A DNA stretch of 64,000 bases from Indibacter alkaliphilus LW1 (GCF_000295935.2 NZ_ALWO02000002.1:1-64000), one strand, 5' to 3'; positions 25,339-35,736 are shown, counted from the first letter of the stretch. The notes: generated by a model from the sequence alone, not told the origin. Program-made: numbers and translations.

Positions 25339-26610
25339 ATGCAGCATAACTTCAGAGCAATAAGCTTATCACATAAAAGTGCCCCAGTCCAAATCAGAGA
25401 AGTGATTTCTCTTGATGAAGGATCTATTCATGCACTATTAGTCAAATTGAAGGATTTTTTCAGTCTCACAGATACTTTGATCTTATCTACTTGCAATAGA
25501 ACAGAAGTATATTATTCCCATGAATTAGATTTAAGTACCGAAATTATCAAACTCATTGGGCTTGAAAAAGGGCTTGACAATGTGGTTGATTATTTGGAGT
25601 ACTTCAAAATACTCAATAACGACAAGCAGGCGATAGACCACCTTTTCAGGGTATCAATGGGTCTTGAGGCTCAGGTAGTTGGAGACATGCAAATCTCCAA
25701 TCAGGTCAAAAGGGCTTATCAGCTTTCCGCTGACCTTGACCTTGCCGGTCCTTTCCTTCACAGGTTGATGCATACCGTCTTCTTTTCCAGCAAAAGAGTT
25801 GTGCAGGAAACAGCTTTCAGAGATGGAGCAGCTTCAGTATCCTATGCTGCTGTTGAACTTATCGAAGAACTAACTTCCAACACATTCCAACCTAGGGTTT
25901 TGCTTATTGGTGTAGGTGAAATAGGTGAAGATGTTGCCAAAAACATGGTTCACATTCCAGACGCCAAAGTATCCATCACCAACCGTACCTTCTCAAAAGC
26001 TCAGGCCCTTGCCGATGAAATGGGATTTGAAGCAATTCCTTTTGAGCAGTGTTTTGAAGCGATGAAAGATGCAGATGTGGTTGTTTCATCAATCATGAAA
26101 TCGGAGCCTTTCATTACAAAGCAATTGGTGAAATCTTTGGACATTCCCAGCTACAAACTTTTCATTGATCTTTCTGTCCCAAGAAGCATAGAGACAACCA
26201 TAGAAGATGTACCTGGGGTAATGCTATACAATGTGGACAATATCAGAAGCAAGGCTTCCGAGACCTTGGAAAAGAGGTTGGCTTCCATTCCACAGGTAGA
26301 AAGGATCATAGAAGAAGCTATAGAAGAATTTTTTAATTGGAAAAAAGGAATGATGGTATCTCCAACCATCAACAAGCTTAAAAATGCTCTGGAGCAAATC
26401 CGTCAGGAAGAGATGGAAAGATTCCTGAAAAACGCAGATCAGGCTCAAATTGCGATGATTGACAAAATCACCAAGAGCATGATGCAGAAGGTACTCAAAG
26501 TACCTGTAGTACAATTAAGGGCTGCTTGCCTCAGAGATGAAGCAGATCAGATGATTGACATCATTTCGGATCTTTTTGACTTGGAAAAAGTCAGTGAAAA
26601 GAAGTCCTGA
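25339..26610 (+). CDS. hemA: Glutamyl-tRNA reductase HemA
   Basis: Reduces glutamyl-tRNA to glutamate-1-semialdehyde with NADPH, the first committed step of C5-pathway haem synthesis. The catalytic cysteine is in ILSTCNRTEVYY (Cys52 from this start, near E. coli Cys50). The NADPH fold is VLLIGVGEIGEDVAKN, and the C-terminal dimerisation helix is intact. An upstream in-frame ATG at 25321 would add six residues. I prefer 25339 because MQHNFRAISLSHKSAP matches the family start and a -7-like TAAATTTG (25312-25319) lies right before 25321, although no good -33 box accompanies it. No other hem genes are adjacent. Confidence 0.92.
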   Translation: MQHNFRAISLSHKSAPVQIREVISLDEGSIHALLVKLKDFFSLTDTLILSTCNRTEVYYSHELDLSTEIIKLIGLEKGLDNVVDYLEYFKILNNDKQAIDHLFRVSMGLEAQVVGDMQISNQVKRAYQLSADLDLAGPFLHRLMHTVFFSSKRVVQETAFRDGAASVSYAAVELIEELTSNTFQPRVLLIGVGEIGEDVAKNMVHIPDAKVSITNRTFSKAQALADEMGFEAIPFEQCFEAMKDADVVVSSIMKSEPFITKQLVKSLDIPSYKLFIDLSVPRSIETTIEDVPGVMLYNVDNIRSKASETLEKRLASIPQVERIIEEAIEEFFNWKKGMMVSPTINKLKNALEQIRQEEMERFLKNADQAQIAMIDKITKSMMQKVLKVPVVQLRAACLRDEADQMIDIISDLFDLEKVSEKKS

Positions 26611-26679
26611 TAAATATCCCTGCGCTTTTATTGAATAAGAGTAGTATTCCTCTTAATTTACCCCCTCAATTATCCGATA

Positions 26680-28254
26680 ATGATTACAAACGCCAAATTG
26701 GGGGCAATCACCCTAGCTCTATTACTGGGTTTTTCCACATCTAATTCCTTTTCCCAGACTTACGAGGTATATGATCAAAACCTCAAACTCAAGTCAAGAG
26801 TAGCTTATGACCAAATCAAGATTTTGGGAGAATCTGTCCGCATAAGTGCGGTTGATTCTGAGGTTAAATTACTGAGCAGGGAATATAAACCTTACCTCAA
26901 CCTTAAAGCTGAATCTATTTTTGCTTATGATCAACCTTGGATTGTAACTCAAGGAAAAGATGGTATGGGAGCTTTTCATGAATATGGAGAAGAAATACTA
27001 CCAGCGGAATACGATAAAGTACAGACTTTTTTTACCAGGCTGCTTGCAAATAAAGGCAACATGTACTGGATTTATGACCATTCCAGCAGAGAAACCAAGG
27101 CTTTAGGAACATTCAATGAAGCTAGGTTAGCTACTAATGGTCAGGTTATAGCAAAAACAGCTCAAGGATACCTCCTTCCGCTGTCTGAGGATCCGGATCA
27201 CCTGTATGAAGAATTAAGAGAAGTCAATCAAAATTACCTGTTTGCCAAAGAGGCAACCGGCTATGGCTTGATCAATAGAGAAGGAAACTACGTGCTTCGT
27301 CCCGTAATCGACCATTTGGTACACTTGGAAGAAGATTACTTTTATGCCTATGATGGCAATCAATATATGTTGATCAAAGGCAGGGAAGGAAAAGCAGATA
27401 TCAATTACACTTCCTATCACAAAATCACTTTAGAGGATGGCTTGATGCTGGAGTTTATCCATGGCAAATTGAGAAGAGTAATGAAAAATGATGGGATTCT
27501 TCTGGATCAGGTAGGCATGGAAAAGGTCACCTCTGTTGGAGAAAAGCATTATAATGTTTTTTTAAGAGATCAGACGGTAGGTCTCTTGGGACAAAAAGGT
27601 TGGGAAATCAAACCAATATTGGGAGTTGACAAAATCCTTCCAGGGAAGGAGGGACTTTTCCCTGCCTTCAAAGATGGAAAGCTCGGCTATATAGATGTAC
27701 TGGGAAAGTGGGCTATTCCTGCTCAGTACGAAGACGGAAAAAAATTCAATGAGGGTTTTGCGGCAGTAAAATCCGGAAATCTCTGGGGCTATATAGATAG
27801 AAGCGGAAACTGGATTGCTGAACCACAATTTGCCTTTGCCAGCGAATTCAGAAGAGGACTGGCGGTGGTCAAAAAATCAGGAAAAGACAATATTATTAAC
27901 AAGAACGGGAGTCTGATTCTGGAAACAGGGTACCAGAGGATTTCTTTGGCCGCAGATAATTACTTTATCACTGAGGAAGAAAATAAATTTGGACTTGTAG
28001 CTCCTGATGGAAAAGAAATTGTGGAGCCAAAATTTCAAGAATTACGCAGGGAAGATCTCAATAAAATATTGGTAAGAGTAGGTGATAAATATGGTCTTTT
28101 GGATGAAAACGGAGACTACCTGCTTCCGCTTTATTATAGAAATATCATGTTTGACCCAGGGGCCAATCAAATCCTTGCTGAAGATTTTTATCAGTTTGCC
28201 GAAGAGGAAGCAGAAGAAAATGTAGGTAATTCCAAAAAGAAAAGGGGAGGCTGA
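26680..28254 (+). CDS. WG repeat-containing exported protein
   Basis: 524 aa with a signal peptide ending near SNSFSQ (residue 26). The body is a series of WG-type beta repeats of about 25-50 residues. The clearest run from 340 to 400: GKLGYIDVLGKWAIPAQYED, NLWGYIDRSGNWIAEPQFAF, followed by weaker NKFGLVAPDGKEIVEPKFQE and DKYGLLDENGDYLLPLYY. WG repeats form beta-propeller-like or solenoid surfaces with unknown ligands. The C-terminal tail is acidic then basic (EEEAEENVGNSKKKRGG). The gene starts 69 bp after hemA, on the same strand, and precedes a YciI-like gene by 35 bp. Confidence 0.83.
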   Translation: MITNAKLGAITLALLLGFSTSNSFSQTYEVYDQNLKLKSRVAYDQIKILGESVRISAVDSEVKLLSREYKPYLNLKAESIFAYDQPWIVTQGKDGMGAFHEYGEEILPAEYDKVQTFFTRLLANKGNMYWIYDHSSRETKALGTFNEARLATNGQVIAKTAQGYLLPLSEDPDHLYEELREVNQNYLFAKEATGYGLINREGNYVLRPVIDHLVHLEEDYFYAYDGNQYMLIKGREGKADINYTSYHKITLEDGLMLEFIHGKLRRVMKNDGILLDQVGMEKVTSVGEKHYNVFLRDQTVGLLGQKGWEIKPILGVDKILPGKEGLFPAFKDGKLGYIDVLGKWAIPAQYEDGKKFNEGFAAVKSGNLWGYIDRSGNWIAEPQFAFASEFRRGLAVVKKSGKDNIINKNGSLILETGYQRISLAADNYFITEEENKFGLVAPDGKEIVEPKFQELRREDLNKILVRVGDKYGLLDENGDYLLPLYYRNIMFDPGANQILAEDFYQFAEEEAEENVGNSKKKRGG

Positions 28255-28289
28255 TAAAGTCAAGCAACAATCATCACAACATCTAAGGT

Positions 28290-28742
28290 ATGAAAAACCA
28301 TATTTTCTTTCTGCTGGCATTCCTGTTTTGTATACAGGCCAAAGCCCAAAACACCTCATATGACGAAAAGCTTGCCAAAGAGCTTGGAGCGGATGATTAT
28401 GGCATGCGGAGTTATGTAATGGCCTTTTTGATGGCCGGCGACAGAGTCAGTGAATATAGCACAGAACAACGTCAACAAATCCAACAAGGACACATGGCCA
28501 ACATCAATAAACTGAGTCAAGAGGGTAAATTGATTTTAGCAGGCCCTTTTATCGAGGGGGGAGAGAAAAGAGGTATTTTCCTTTTTAATGTCAACACACT
28601 TGAAGAAGCCAAACTGCTCACCCAATCAGATCCCGCAGTAGAAGCGGGAGTTCTGAAGATGGAGCTGGTACAATGGTATGGCTCTGCAGCATTGCTTAAG
28701 ATTCCTGAATGGCACAATAAAGTTCAGAAAAAGTTCTTTTGA
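28290..28742 (+). CDS. Exported YciI-like (YCII domain) protein
   Basis: 150 aa. A signal peptide (residues 1-20, cleavage after QAKAQ) is followed by a YCII ferredoxin-like fold: MRSYVMAFLMAGDR, HMANINKLSQEGKLILAGPF, and the characteristic SDPAVEAGVLKMELVQWYG with the conserved Asp-Pro. YciI proteins are structurally like dehydrochlorinase and muconolactone-isomerase folds, and most have no known reaction. An exported form is seen mainly in Bacteroidota. It is convergent with the AddB-like gene, 12 bp apart, and no clear terminator lies between them. Confidence 0.85.
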   Translation: MKNHIFFLLAFLFCIQAKAQNTSYDEKLAKELGADDYGMRSYVMAFLMAGDRVSEYSTEQRQQIQQGHMANINKLSQEGKLILAGPFIEGGEKRGIFLFNVNTLEEAKLLTQSDPAVEAGVLKMELVQWYGSAALLKIPEWHNKVQKKFF

Positions 28743-28754
28743 ATTAAATCCACA

Positions 28755-31592
28755 TCACCTCCCACACATTTCTTTGTAAGCACAGTAGCTGCATTTTGCG
28801 GTATCATCAGTTTGGACAAAAGGCACCTCTGGATCAAATATTTCGCCCAATAAAGTACTCAGACCTGCTTCAAATTCCTCTTGGTGGTCAAAGTAATTCT
28901 CAACTTCTGATTTGTTCATCCGCAGAAATGGACTGAAATTATCCTTAAATATTTCCTTGACATTGAAAAGCCCCGGTTTTAATGGTTTTCTGTTTGTAGG
29001 ATTGGAAAACTGATACAAATACGCATACAGCATGGTCTGCAATCCAGCCTTATTTCTCTTTTTATTCTCTCTTTCTGTTAATGAGCCAATGGATTCCAGA
29101 TTTTTATTGTCTTTCCCTGTTTTGTAATCCAAAAGCCTGACAATACCCTGATGCTCATCTACCCTGTCAATCAGGCCATATAGACCAATGGGCTGTATTT
29201 CTCCACCAATCAGTACTGGAATGCTTGCATGGTATTCTTTCTCCAAACCCAATATTGAAAAATCTCCATTTTGCATATCATATTCAATGATTGCCTGGAT
29301 ATAATTCACAAAGATTTCTCTTACTATTTGCATCTGCCCGGTGATTTGGATGGCTTTGCCTTCATCCAGATGATAAAACTCTCTGATGGCCTTATCAACC
29401 ATCAGAGGTACCTGAAGTCTGATGCGCTCAAGTTCATGGGATGTTATTTTTCTGAATTCTTTCCCCTCGGGGACTTCATACAGAAATTCAATTGCACGGT
29501 GTAGAATACTTCCAAAAACCCCGGCATCCACTTCTGCAGCTACCTCTTCCTTTTCTTTCAAGCCAGCTACATACCTGAAATAAAACCTTAGCGAACAGTC
29601 CAAATATGTATTGATCCCCGATGCAGATAATTTTTTTCTATGAATTTCCGGATCAGACTTGACTATGTATTGATTTAGAGTTTCAAGAATTGCAGGTGTT
29701 TTTTCCATGACAATTTCCCGGGAAGGGGTAAGTGAAGCTTCCAGCATAACCACCTTAGGACCTTCAATATCCAGTTCCACCTGCATCTGTTGCAGAAACC
29801 GCGACATCTCTCCTGCCTTTCCCTGATTGGCAGATGTGCTATAGATCAAGTGGACTTCTTCAGCCCTGTGGAGCAATCTGTAAAAGGTATAAGCATAAAT
29901 CGCGTCATTTTGCTCCTGAACCGGAAGACCGAATGCCCTTCTCAGATTAAAAGGAATCATGGAGTTGATACTACCTCCAGGGGGAAAGCTACCTTCATTG
30001 ACATCACAGATAATTACTCTTTTGAAGTCCAGATTTCGGGATTCAAGCACTCCCATCAACTGTAAGCCTTCCAGGGGTTCCCCATCAAATGGCAGTTTCA
30101 CTTCCCTGAAAAGCTGTCTGAAAAGCTTCAGAAAAAACTCTGTCTTCAGTTCACCAAGCCTGCTGCCTGTGAAATTTTCCTCCATCCTATTGAGCAGCTT
30201 GTAAGTTTGAAAAAGATAGGAACGTTGAATGGTGTCATCTTTCAACTGCTCAGCAAGATGGGATAATAAATCTCCCAAATAATCAAAAAGAGAAGCTGCC
30301 TCTACCCTCTTAAAAATCAATGTGAAAAGACCTCCCCCTTTTGTCAAAACTTCTTCATGAATTTCCAGACTGTTTGTCTCCGAAATATGTGTTTTCAGAT
30401 TATTGACAAATACGCGATCTGCATCAGTAAGATAGGTAAATGACAAAAGATCAATAACAGGCTTATGGTAAAAATAGGTTACCCCATCTCTGACTTTAAT
30501 AAATCGCTGCAAGTCCAATACCGCATCCAGAAAAGCATAAACAGGTGCATTTCTGATTGGGTAACCCATGGTCACATTGAGCTTTTGGATATTCTCGGGG
30601 ATAGCATGAAGCGCTGGAAAAAGCAAGGTTTCGTCCGGTAAAATCACAACTGTTTCTTCCAATGCCTCAGAAGGTTTCACATGCTTCAAAAGGTGCCCCA
30701 CCAAATTCGCCTGATTGATTTTAAGAGGTACAGCATAGGTGGAGATTACCTTGGATTTGGAAATAATCCCCGAGGGGATTTCATCGGGAAAAGTAGGACC
30801 AAAAACAGGATCCTTCTTATAATTCCTAAAAAAGAGGCCTGATTCCTGTCTCTGATCATTGAAATAATAAGCATCCACATCCCAGAAAATCTCAGCTCCA
30901 AAATTTTTGATAAAATGTTTGATGAGTTTTTCTTCTGTTATGGTAAAAGCATTGAAGCCCACAAAGACATGGTGCTTGGCAGGCGTTGCCATCCTATCCA
31001 GTTGTAAAACTCCATTTTTGTAAATTTTCCCACTGTAATACTTTCCCGATACATCCAAATGGGCATTAAACCTTTCATATAAGTCACCAAGTACTTGCCA
31101 AAAACGCAGAAATTTCTCTTTTTCTTTTTCTTCTTGACTTTTGAACGATTTCCAGAATTGCTCTATCAGCTTGATTTGTTCCTCAGTCAGGTAACTCAGG
31201 TCTGATTCGAAAGATTTGATTTCAGATAGATTTCTATACAGCGTTTTGGCATCCGCCATAAATTGATCAATGTCATTAAAATCTTTGAGAATAAGCTCTC
31301 CCCAAAAATAGAACCTATCAAAATCCTCCGGCTCAGGTTGAAGCTGGCAATAGACCTCGTAGAGTTCAAAGACCAAACTCAGATCATCAGCAGGAACCTG
31401 CCCGGTAAGACCCGTAAAAACCTGCTCAATCGTCTTTACCTCAGGCATCCAGCTTGGATTTTCTATCAATTCACCCAACTGCCTGATAAAAAACAATCCC
31501 GCTCTTCTATTTGGCAAAATTACTGTCACCTCTTTCAAGTCCCTGCCTGAGGCTAAAATACTGGCAGCTGTATCTTTCAAGAAACTATCCAT
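28755..31592 (-). CDS. AddB/RecB-like PD-(D/E)XK nuclease subunit
   Basis: 945-aa partner of the helicase-nuclease encoded just upstream. The C-terminal RecB-family nuclease domain shows the catalytic RLLDYKTGKD. An AddB-type iron-sulfur staple is visible: one cysteine in TYLDCSLRFYFRY near residue 660 and three in CSYCAYKEMC at the very end. The N-terminal half is a dead helicase domain: VTVILPNRRAGLFFIRQL replaces a Walker A motif, as is common for Bacteroidota AddB-like proteins. The role is processing of double-strand DNA ends for recombination. I chose the ATG at 31592 over the TTG at 31601. It overlaps the stop of the addA-like gene by 8 bp, so translation is coupled. Confidence 0.85.
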   Translation of the reverse strand: MDSFLKDTAASILASGRDLKEVTVILPNRRAGLFFIRQLGELIENPSWMPEVKTIEQVFTGLTGQVPADDLSLVFELYEVYCQLQPEPEDFDRFYFWGELILKDFNDIDQFMADAKTLYRNLSEIKSFESDLSYLTEEQIKLIEQFWKSFKSQEEKEKEKFLRFWQVLGDLYERFNAHLDVSGKYYSGKIYKNGVLQLDRMATPAKHHVFVGFNAFTITEEKLIKHFIKNFGAEIFWDVDAYYFNDQRQESGLFFRNYKKDPVFGPTFPDEIPSGIISKSKVISTYAVPLKINQANLVGHLLKHVKPSEALEETVVILPDETLLFPALHAIPENIQKLNVTMGYPIRNAPVYAFLDAVLDLQRFIKVRDGVTYFYHKPVIDLLSFTYLTDADRVFVNNLKTHISETNSLEIHEEVLTKGGGLFTLIFKRVEAASLFDYLGDLLSHLAEQLKDDTIQRSYLFQTYKLLNRMEENFTGSRLGELKTEFFLKLFRQLFREVKLPFDGEPLEGLQLMGVLESRNLDFKRVIICDVNEGSFPPGGSINSMIPFNLRRAFGLPVQEQNDAIYAYTFYRLLHRAEEVHLIYSTSANQGKAGEMSRFLQQMQVELDIEGPKVVMLEASLTPSREIVMEKTPAILETLNQYIVKSDPEIHRKKLSASGINTYLDCSLRFYFRYVAGLKEKEEVAAEVDAGVFGSILHRAIEFLYEVPEGKEFRKITSHELERIRLQVPLMVDKAIREFYHLDEGKAIQITGQMQIVREIFVNYIQAIIEYDMQNGDFSILGLEKEYHASIPVLIGGEIQPIGLYGLIDRVDEHQGIVRLLDYKTGKDNKNLESIGSLTERENKKRNKAGLQTMLYAYLYQFSNPTNRKPLKPGLFNVKEIFKDNFSPFLRMNKSEVENYFDHQEEFEAGLSTLLGEIFDPEVPFVQTDDTAKCSYCAYKEMCGR

Positions 31593-34500
31593 ATACTTCA
31601 ATGATTTCTGTGGGTTCCAAATAGCAGAGAAAACCTTTGACAGACAGCTCGCTCATCTGCTTAAGCAGCTGCATATATTCCCTGACCTGTACTTTATGGG
31701 AATCACTTTTTACTCCTGTTTTAAAATCCAAAACCACGGCTTCCTTTTCCGAGATTAATATCCTATCGGGACGTTTTTGAACCCCTCCCGGCAATAATAT
31801 ACCCTGCTCTGCAAAAGCCCTATAAGTACCTGAGTACCAATTTTTAAATTGTGGCATGGCAAATAAATCTTTGAGTTGCTTTTCCAGTTCAAGCTTAATC
31901 TGCTCTTCAAACCTTCCCTCAAAATTATATTGAGCAATTAATGAAAGGGCCTCGTCCAGCGTATTGGAGTTTTCAAGTATCTCGTGGACCAATACCCCCA
32001 GCTTCCTCTGGGACCTATCTATCATCCCGATTTTCCCAAAATCCCAAGCATACTCTCGGGTCTTCAACCTGGTATTCCATGAGGTGTAAGTCCAATTCAT
32101 CCAGTTTTCTTTTTCAAAAAAATCAGTCTTTTTCTCTGTCCTACCTGGCCAATTCCCAAACTCAAAAACCTTTTCTTCAGAATTCCAATAAGCTTCTTGG
32201 CCGAAAAATTTAACTCCATACCCTGAGTTCAGCAAATTGTACAAAATCCCTCCGGTCTCTTTGGTTGAAACACCGCTCTTTTTGGAGACTTTATAATTGG
32301 CATGTCCCCAAATAACCTCCTCCGCCCGGGTAAACGCAACATATAGCATATTTAGTGAATCTAAGTAGGCCAACCTTACCTCATTGGAATAAAGGTTATC
32401 AAAGGCTGTTTCTTTCAGTGCTGAAGTATGTGATAGTGGCATGACTGCACTTAAGCCATCTTCTTGCCATTCCGACCATAAGATTGGAGCCTGATTGCCT
32501 GTTGCCACCACTTCCCAATCCATAAAAGGCATCAAAACCACCTTGTATTGCAGTCCTTTTGATTTGTGGATGGTCAGTATCCGCATGGCATCATGACCAT
32601 CCGGGATTTTCACGGTCTGTTTGTCTTTATTCAATTCCCACCAATCCAGAAATCCGGCTAAATCTGCCCTATTCTTTTTCACAAAATCAAAAACAGCTTC
32701 CTTGAACCCGGAGATATAAGCCAGGTCTTTACCCTTTTTGCTCAGGTCCAAGAACTGCATCAATACATCTACCAATTCCAACAATGGCTGCTGCAGCCAC
32801 TTACCCAATTGGTTTTGTAAAATTTGATATTTTGAAAGTAGCTCCAGAGGTAAACTGCTCACTTCAAACAAATCATGGGAATAGTCAATCTCATGAAAAA
32901 GCGCATAATAATAAAAACAGGTTTTCAATGCTACTTTATCATCTGGATTCCTGAGGTGTTCTAAAAGAGACAAAAGAGACTTCACTGCTGCTGATCTGTG
33001 AACAAATAAAGATTCCTCAGACAAAACATCGTAAGCATAACCGTTATTTGGGTTTTCACGGGCATAATCCATCAGCTTATCAGCTATTTGAGCACCCTGT
33101 TGGTTTTTTCTCACCAAAAAAGCCATATCTTTCAAGGCATAGCCCTTATCCTGAAGGCGCTCTACCAATTCAGGCAATTTATTCAACACATCCCCATCCT
33201 CTTCTTCCTCTTCCAAGTCCCCGTTCTCCTGAGGAAGGCTTTTTCTATATTCCTTCTCTGTAAACTCCAAATGAATAAAGCCTTGAAAAGCAGTTTGTCT
33301 TTTTTGCTCAGGCACCTTCTGACGGACTTCTTGGAAAGCTTTAGTAAGTAGATTTTCAGATTTTACATTAAAATCTGTCTGCATCAACTCCTGCATAAAT
33401 TCCGGCAAAGACTCAAAAAGTGAATTATTGAAATCTATGACTTTGGGAAGGCTGCGGTAATTTACGGCCAAGTTTTTGACTTGAATCATTTGACTTCCTA
33501 TCTGCTCCTCCACTTCCTGAAGCAACAGCTCCAATTTGCCTCCTCTCCACCGATAGATAGATTGCTTCACATCACCTACCAGCAAATTGGTATTTCCGGA
33601 AGCAAGTGAGTTTAGCAACAAAGGCTTAAAGCTAGACCATTGAAAATCAGAAGTATCCTGAAATTCATCAATCAGAAAGTGCTTATACTGATTGCCTATT
33701 TTTTCATAGATAAAAGGAGCATCATTATCCTTGGTGATTTCCTTCAAAAAATCATTGACATCGGAGATCAGAAGAATGCCTTCTTCATCTTTGAGGTCTC
33801 TCAATTCCAGAATTAAATTCCTAAACACTCCATATTCTCGAAGATTCCTTAAAAGTGCTTCCAGTGTATTCCATCTGGTTCTCAAAGGGAGGGATTTTTG
33901 TATCAAGTCCCTGAGTCCTGAATCAGCAGCAGAAATGATAGCCTCTTTTTGTTTAGAAGTTTTGGTATGCCAGCCTTCCACAGATTCAATATTGCTGAGT
34001 TGAAGATCAGAGTAATTGGGAAAAGGCCCAGTCTTGTTTCCAAACTTTTCAAATTTGGAAGCAAAATTAGTATTTCCTTTACCTCCTGAAAAATCAGCCC
34101 AATCCAATCCAAATCTTAATCTGATCTCATTGGCCTTCTCTTTCATTTGCAATGCTTCTTGTATCAAAATAGCCCGCTGCTGAAAAATAAATGTTCTCAA
34201 CTCCTGTACAAATTCTTCCTTTTCTAATGAAGATTGAAAACTATCCCGATAAGCTTTGAATTTTTCCTGAAATATTTCTTTTCCCAAACCCTTGATCCCA
34301 ATCCTAATATCCCAGGATTTTCCATCTTCTATCTGATCCTTGGCGTAATCTACAAGCCACTGCTTAAGATTCTGATCCTCGGAAACTTTTTCTACAACCC
34401 TATCCACTAATCTCTCCAAAACAGCTTGTTGATCGAGTTCAACATCAAATTTGGCCTGTAAATCCATCTCTCTTGCAAATGAGCGGATGACTTTTTGAAA

Positions 34501-34845
34501 AAAGGAGTCAATAGTACTCACTGAAAAGTAACCATAAGCATGCAATATGTCTAAAAGGGTGTGGTAACTCCTTCTCTTAAGCTCCTCTCCGTCTATTTGA
34601 AGATGCTTCATCAATTCACTATCCAAAAATTCTCCCGGCTTAACCTCTTTGGAAAGCCTCTCTAAAAACTCCAGAATCCTTTCTTTCATCTCCTGGGTAG
34701 CCTTATTGGTGAAAGTCACCGCAAGGATTTGCCTGAAAGCCCCAGGATGTTTCAAAGCCAGCTTGAGATATTCGAGTGTCAACGTATAAGTCTTACCGGA
34801 ACCTGCTGAAGATTTGTAAATGATAAAAGGTTTGATGCTGTCCAT
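31585..34845 (-). CDS. AddA/RecB-like UvrD-family helicase-nuclease
   Basis: 1086-aa SF1A helicase with all core motifs: Walker A SSAGSGKTYTL, VTFTNKATQEM (Ia), IDEFQDTSDFQW (II, DEFQD), GDVKQSIYRWRGG (III), IHKSKGLQYKVV (V) and YVAFTRAEE (VI). A C-terminal RecB-type nuclease shows VVLDFKTG. Together with the overlapping AddB-like gene it should form an AddAB-type complex that resects DNA breaks for RecA loading. The ATG at 34845 (MDSIKPFIIY) is preferred to the TTG at 34872. The recognition (Chi) sequence is not predictable here. Confidence 0.88.
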   Translation of the reverse strand: MDSIKPFIIYKSSAGSGKTYTLTLEYLKLALKHPGAFRQILAVTFTNKATQEMKERILEFLERLSKEVKPGEFLDSELMKHLQIDGEELKRRSYHTLLDILHAYGYFSVSTIDSFFQKVIRSFAREMDLQAKFDVELDQQAVLERLVDRVVEKVSEDQNLKQWLVDYAKDQIEDGKSWDIRIGIKGLGKEIFQEKFKAYRDSFQSSLEKEEFVQELRTFIFQQRAILIQEALQMKEKANEIRLRFGLDWADFSGGKGNTNFASKFEKFGNKTGPFPNYSDLQLSNIESVEGWHTKTSKQKEAIISAADSGLRDLIQKSLPLRTRWNTLEALLRNLREYGVFRNLILELRDLKDEEGILLISDVNDFLKEITKDNDAPFIYEKIGNQYKHFLIDEFQDTSDFQWSSFKPLLLNSLASGNTNLLVGDVKQSIYRWRGGKLELLLQEVEEQIGSQMIQVKNLAVNYRSLPKVIDFNNSLFESLPEFMQELMQTDFNVKSENLLTKAFQEVRQKVPEQKRQTAFQGFIHLEFTEKEYRKSLPQENGDLEEEEEDGDVLNKLPELVERLQDKGYALKDMAFLVRKNQQGAQIADKLMDYARENPNNGYAYDVLSEESLFVHRSAAVKSLLSLLEHLRNPDDKVALKTCFYYYALFHEIDYSHDLFEVSSLPLELLSKYQILQNQLGKWLQQPLLELVDVLMQFLDLSKKGKDLAYISGFKEAVFDFVKKNRADLAGFLDWWELNKDKQTVKIPDGHDAMRILTIHKSKGLQYKVVLMPFMDWEVVATGNQAPILWSEWQEDGLSAVMPLSHTSALKETAFDNLYSNEVRLAYLDSLNMLYVAFTRAEEVIWGHANYKVSKKSGVSTKETGGILYNLLNSGYGVKFFGQEAYWNSEEKVFEFGNWPGRTEKKTDFFEKENWMNWTYTSWNTRLKTREYAWDFGKIGMIDRSQRKLGVLVHEILENSNTLDEALSLIAQYNFEGRFEEQIKLELEKQLKDLFAMPQFKNWYSGTYRAFAEQGILLPGGVQKRPDRILISEKEAVVLDFKTGVKSDSHKVQVREYMQLLKQMSELSVKGFLCYLEPTEIIEVYG

Positions 34846-34930
34846 AGGCAAAAGTGTATAAGAACAAATCAAAGACTTTTGACCCTGAATAAAAAATCAA
34901 TGACGCGAATTGTCAGAATAAAATATTCTT

Positions 34931-35539
34931 CTAAAATTCCCAACGAAAAGAAACTCCATTGCCGCTAAGGCTGACCTGATCAACAATCTTTGCAAGATTC
35001 CCTGAATGCTTCCTGTGGACAAAATACTTGATCAAATCGAAGCTCATCAAAAATGCTCCTTGCAGCATAATGGATTTGCCAAAACCCTGAAATTGTCCAT
35101 CATCTAACCTCCTACCTCTCTCATTCAACCAAAAGCCAGATGCCACATAAGCCAGATCGAGTCCTGCATTTAGCAATAAGATTTTTTCAATGCTATTCTG
35201 GGCACTAAAAGTTTCCCAGAGATCACTTTTTGACTCTTCCTTCATGGCACTGAAATAACCAAATCCAGCAATAAGCAAATTTACCGAATTCCAATACATA
35301 TTCATCTGATGAAATGCCCTTGTCTCTCCAGAGGTCCTTCCAGCCATGACGGCTCCTGTGGCAATATTTCCAACAGCCCAAGATCCCAATATCAGCATCC
35401 CTGACTTGTTGTAATCAATTCTTTCCTGATTGTATTGCCTCAGTGCATCTTGATTGGATTGGGCCAGGGTTTCTTTTGAAAAAATTGAAACTATTGAAAA
35501 CAAAAGGAGTGTTAAGATTAAGGATTTGAAAAGTTTCAT
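34931..35539 (-). CDS. Small membrane protein of unknown function (DUF6992-like)
   Basis: 202-aa protein with a signal peptide (residues 1-26, ending ETLAQ) and three or four hydrophobic helices (about 45-65, 85-100, 120-140, 160-175) joined by short loops. It resembles the Bacteroidota family annotated as DUF6992. That is my recollection and no function is known. It starts on the same strand as the AddAB-like pair and lies 85 bp upstream of it, separated by AT-rich DNA. The 197 bp to the divergent yceD gene holds that gene's promoter. Confidence 0.7.
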   Translation of the reverse strand: MKLFKSLILTLLLFSIVSIFSKETLAQSNQDALRQYNQERIDYNKSGMLILGSWAVGNIATGAVMAGRTSGETRAFHQMNMYWNSVNLLIAGFGYFSAMKEESKSDLWETFSAQNSIEKILLLNAGLDLAYVASGFWLNERGRRLDDGQFQGFGKSIMLQGAFLMSFDLIKYFVHRKHSGNLAKIVDQVSLSGNGVSFRWEF

Positions 35540-35679
35540 AAATGGTTTGTTTAATAAATTAACATGAATTGAAAGTTTTTGTTGATGGATCTAAAAGAAA
35601 GTAAGGTAGGCCTATCTTTTAAATTCCAAGATGAATTTCCAGTCTTATCCGAAGCTTTATAAAATAAATCCTGACCAAA

Positions 35680-35711
35680 TTTTATTATTCTAAAGCATTT
35701 CCCTAAATTTG
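35680..35711 (+). promoter_or_regulatory. Promoter of yceD-rpmF
   Basis: TAAATTTG (35704-35711) fits the -7 consensus exactly, and TTTA (three of four -33 bases) lies 20 bp upstream. Transcription would start near 35718. The leader carries GGGAGGAG just before the ATG at 35737, an unusually good Shine-Dalgarno match for this phylum. Confidence 0.5.
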
Positions 35712-35736
35712 CGGTCTTGAATTAGAGGGAGGAGTC

